Part shown: positions 61,855-64,000 of the stretch, piece after piece
How positions within the stretch are numbered: position 1 is the first letter of the stretch
Layout of the letters: each line of letters opens with the position of its first letter
NCBI GenBank assembly: GCA_022845955.1
Contig: AP025576.1
Coordinates: forward strand, 5,952,001 to 6,016,000
Source: Lachnospiraceae bacterium
GTDB lineage: Bacteria; Bacillota; Clostridia; Lachnospirales; Lachnospiraceae
Direction of reading: 5' to 3'
Length of the DNA: 64,000 bases
Translations under genes and position numbers: made by a program
The notes under the pieces: model-generated
What the model was told of the DNA's origin: nothing
The model's database searches: none
The model's input: the letters and a program-made list of their open reading frames with translations, nothing else

Positions 61855-63738
61855 CTATTCCCTGTCGGCCTTGATAGCGTTATTCATTTCAACCAGCTTG
61901 GCAACATCATCCGCCTGTTCAACCGCTTTATCATAGAAATACTGGAACACCTCATCCACATGGTAATTGTCCTGCAGCTCTTCAATCATTTTGGTACGGG
62001 CTGCTTCAAATTCTTCATCGCTCTTGGCAGCAACCGCAGTGACAACATTCTTGCCCATAAAGGCGTTGATTTCATTAACATAGGATGCGATATCCCCTTC
62101 CGGATCCCCGAAGGAAATATACATTCCGGCATCGGTAACGGGAGTCTCGGCCCGGTATACATCCGCCTGGGTCTCCTGTCCGTAATGGGAGATGAAATCC
62201 TTCACCGTATCATTCATCTTGGAATCCAGCGCCTTCGGGGAGAACTGGTACAAATCAATGGCAACACCGTCGTCGGGATCGATAGTTCCGTTCCCAAACC
62301 CGCAGAAATGATGATATACATTGACGCCGGTCTCCACGCCGAACGCATCATCCTTGGTAACCTTGAGATAATCGTCCGTAGGTACGGGTTCTCCGTCCTC
62401 CACGTTCCAGAACTGCCCTTCCAGGCCGTTCCATGCGATTCTGGAGAATTCATAGGTGGATACAAAATCAAGCAGGGCCACACATCTTTCCGGATTTTCC
62501 GTATTGGCATTCACCACATACTGCCTTTCCCCGCGGTACATGTTACCGAAACGGTCTTCCGCATCACCGCTCAGGCTGGGCAGGGAAATAAATGTTTTCT
62601 GGTTGCCTTCCGTCTTGTTGAATTCCAGGTTGGCATTAGCGGACATCCATCCGGGTACGTTAAACATATATTTTCCGGCCTTCAGGTTTTCTTCATAGAT
62701 ATCGGAGGTCATGGTAAAGGAATCGGGATCCAGCAGCCCCCTCTGATTTGCTCTGTTGTAAAACCGTACCGCTCTCCAGAAAATACCTTCCGGATCGGTG
62801 AGCTGGTTGTTTTCCAGAGGCTTGGAATCCACGGTGGACACTCCCAGGACACGTCCTGTTGTTTCAATCAGGTTTACGCCCTCCTGCGGCCCCAGCCCGA
62901 AGGTAAATACCCATTCCCCCCAGCCCTGGCCTGCGCCGAACCATGCGCCGCAGCCGTAGGTTTTCTGTCCGTCCGCTGTCTGCGGTTCTGCGGCTACCAT
63001 AGCTTCCATAACATCCAGCAGATCCTCATCATAGGATTCCAGCTTGGGATAACCGGCTTCTTTATACACATCCCATCTGATATAGTGCCCGCAGGTAGGC
63101 ACGGTGCCATCATCCCAGGAGCCTTTGCACATTCCCCACAGATAGGCATTCCCGTCAGGACTGTTTGCCGTCATTCTCTGGGCCTCGAGCATCATCCTGC
63201 CCGCCGGATCGTTCACCGTATTGGGTGCGTATTCCTCCAGATAAGGCTCCAGATTCAATGCGGAACCGGATTCCAGCAGCATAGGAAGCTGCTTGGTGGG
63301 ATCGGATAACAGGAAGATATCCGGCAAATCACCGTCTGCCATCATTGCGGATAACTGGCTCGGCCAGTCCGCTTCCGTAACGCCGGTGAGATACAGATCC
63401 ACATTCAGCGTATCCTCAATGTACTTGCTGACCGGATCGCTCCGTAAGCCGTCCGCCTCCCCTCTTCCCACGAACGCAACCACATCCAGGCTTACTCGTT
63501 CCTCAAATTGGGGAACCACCACTCCGGAGTCACCGGCTGCCGTCTCTGTTCCGGAGCCTTCCCCGGATTCCCCTTCCGCCGCCTCTGTCTGTGCGGTGTC
63601 GCCGGCTGCCGGCGCCGAACCGGAAGCAGGCTCCTTTGAGGAAGCGCCGCAGGCTGTAAGTCCGCCCAGCATTGCAACGGAAACGGCCACTGCCAGCATT
63701 CTGGCTAAAAGATTTTTTTTCTGGAAACTGGTTTTCAT
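61855..63738 (-). CDS. extracellular solute-binding lipoprotein (LplA-type)
   Basis: A 627-residue family 1 binding protein. The signal peptide ends in GGLTAC (C30 lipidated), followed by a Ser/Ala/Glu/Thr-rich linker (about 31-75). The large binding domain has LYLTGVTEADWPSQLSAMMADGDLPDIFLLSD. It is longer than maltose-type proteins and matches the LplA/YtcQ class that works with LplB/YtcP permeases. The start ATG at 63738 has GGAGAGAG upstream. It probably brings in pectin-type oligosaccharides for the enzymes downstream. Confidence 0.92.
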   Translation of the reverse strand: MKTSFQKKNLLARMLAVAVSVAMLGGLTACGASSKEPASGSAPAAGDTAQTEAAEGESGEGSGTETAAGDSGVVVPQFEERVSLDVVAFVGRGEADGLRSDPVSKYIEDTLNVDLYLTGVTEADWPSQLSAMMADGDLPDIFLLSDPTKQLPMLLESGSALNLEPYLEEYAPNTVNDPAGRMMLEAQRMTANSPDGNAYLWGMCKGSWDDGTVPTCGHYIRWDVYKEAGYPKLESYDEDLLDVMEAMVAAEPQTADGQKTYGCGAWFGAGQGWGEWVFTFGLGPQEGVNLIETTGRVLGVSTVDSKPLENNQLTDPEGIFWRAVRFYNRANQRGLLDPDSFTMTSDIYEENLKAGKYMFNVPGWMSANANLEFNKTEGNQKTFISLPSLSGDAEDRFGNMYRGERQYVVNANTENPERCVALLDFVSTYEFSRIAWNGLEGQFWNVEDGEPVPTDDYLKVTKDDAFGVETGVNVYHHFCGFGNGTIDPDDGVAIDLYQFSPKALDSKMNDTVKDFISHYGQETQADVYRAETPVTDAGMYISFGDPEGDIASYVNEINAFMGKNVVTAVAAKSDEEFEAARTKMIEELQDNYHVDEVFQYFYDKAVEQADDVAKLVEMNNAIKADRE

Positions 63739-63912
63739 ACTCTCTCCTTCCTTTGGGTGTATTTTAAACACCCTCTCCTTACTTATGGAATTTCATTATG
63801 TGCCGGATACCTTCTCTGCTGCGGAAGGATATCCGCCCCGCGGAAACTGCCGGGCATATGCACGGATGCGCTCACCCGGCCCGCCGCCTGCGGGAATGAA
63901 AGTAAGAACTTC

Positions 63913-64000
63913 TCACCCCTTAACAGCACCCAGCATGATTCCTTTGGTAAAAAACCGCTGCATATAAGGGTATACACACAGAATAGGGATTACGGTAATA
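63913..64000 (-). CDS. ABC sugar permease (LplC/YtcP type), C-terminal fragment
   Basis: The window ends inside this gene. The last 28 residues read ITVIPILCVYPYMQRFFT and end GIMLGAVKG, the usual C-terminus of MalG-like permeases. It is transcribed toward the binding-protein gene, giving the lplB-lplC-lplA order. Confidence 0.8.
   Translation of the reverse strand, partial: ITVIPILCVYPYMQRFFTKGIMLGAVKG

Noticed and set aside
1..64000. CRISPR arrays, tRNA or rRNA genes
   Set aside because: No regularly spaced repeats with unique spacers and no tRNA-like or rRNA sequence were recognised on either strand.

Overview
The window looks like chromosomal DNA of an anaerobic gut Firmicute, most likely a Lachnospiraceae-type Clostridium. 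The grounds are the linked ecfA1-ecfA2-ecfT-truA and rplM-rpsI genes, Shine-Dalgarno sites of the AGGAGG type, consensus TTGACA/TATAAT promoters, a YtaF sporulation-type membrane protein, an M-box Mg2+ riboswitch, and two divergent AraC / ABC sugar-uptake / carbohydrate-enzyme loci. This is inferred from gene content; I could not run a phylogeny. Most genes lie on the minus strand. No rRNA, tRNA or CRISPR array was seen.

Layout. 0-9.8 kb: end of a two-component operon, a DUF2812 protein, an orphan type IV prepilin-like protein, a PrsA/SurA-like foldase, an RmlD-like reductase, YtaF, an aldo/keto reductase, an ECF sigma/anti-sigma pair and a deleted DUF362 pseudogene. 9.7-15.7 kb: an RND efflux pump (AcrB-like plus lipoprotein adaptor) with a divergent MarR regulator. 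15.7-20.7 kb: a Bce-type module (ATPase, FtsX permease, response regulator, kinase). 20.9-24.1 kb: a split ABC exporter (TMD, NBD, TMD) with its MerR regulator, overlapping genes and a MerR-type promoter with a 19-bp spacer. 24.2-27.6 kb: MgtA Mg2+ P-type ATPase behind an M-box riboswitch, terminator and basic leader peptide. 27.7-31.6 kb: an Rpn-type nuclease/transposase, a TM2/SPFH zinc-ribbon pair and a peroxiredoxin.

31.8-37.7 kb: a sulfatase plus ABC sugar transporter with a divergent AraC regulator. 37.7-48.3 kb: a housekeeping block (rpsI, rplM, surE, truA, ecfT, ecfA2, ecfA1) invaded between rplM and surE by an intact 1.64-kb IS with a 9-bp target duplication and by two decayed copies of an IS1634-like element, one of which appears to have rewritten the end of surE. 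48.4-51.6 kb: a 255-bp foldback (MITE-like) element between two divergent promoters, a MATE exporter and an AlbA_2-type regulator. 51.7-64 kb: a glycan locus with a sugar isomerase/epimerase, a GH112 phosphorylase, a GH105 unsaturated-uronyl hydrolase, an AraC regulator, a clan-A-like glycosidase, a DUF5107-TPR giant, and an LplA-type binding protein with the end of a permease. The GH105 + GH112 pairing suggests rhamnogalacturonan-I fragment use.

Non-coding structure is unusually rich: three very long hairpins (40, about 28 and 67 bp stems), a dispersed 30-bp palindromic repeat family (at least six copies), promoter-embedded dyads and several intrinsic terminators.
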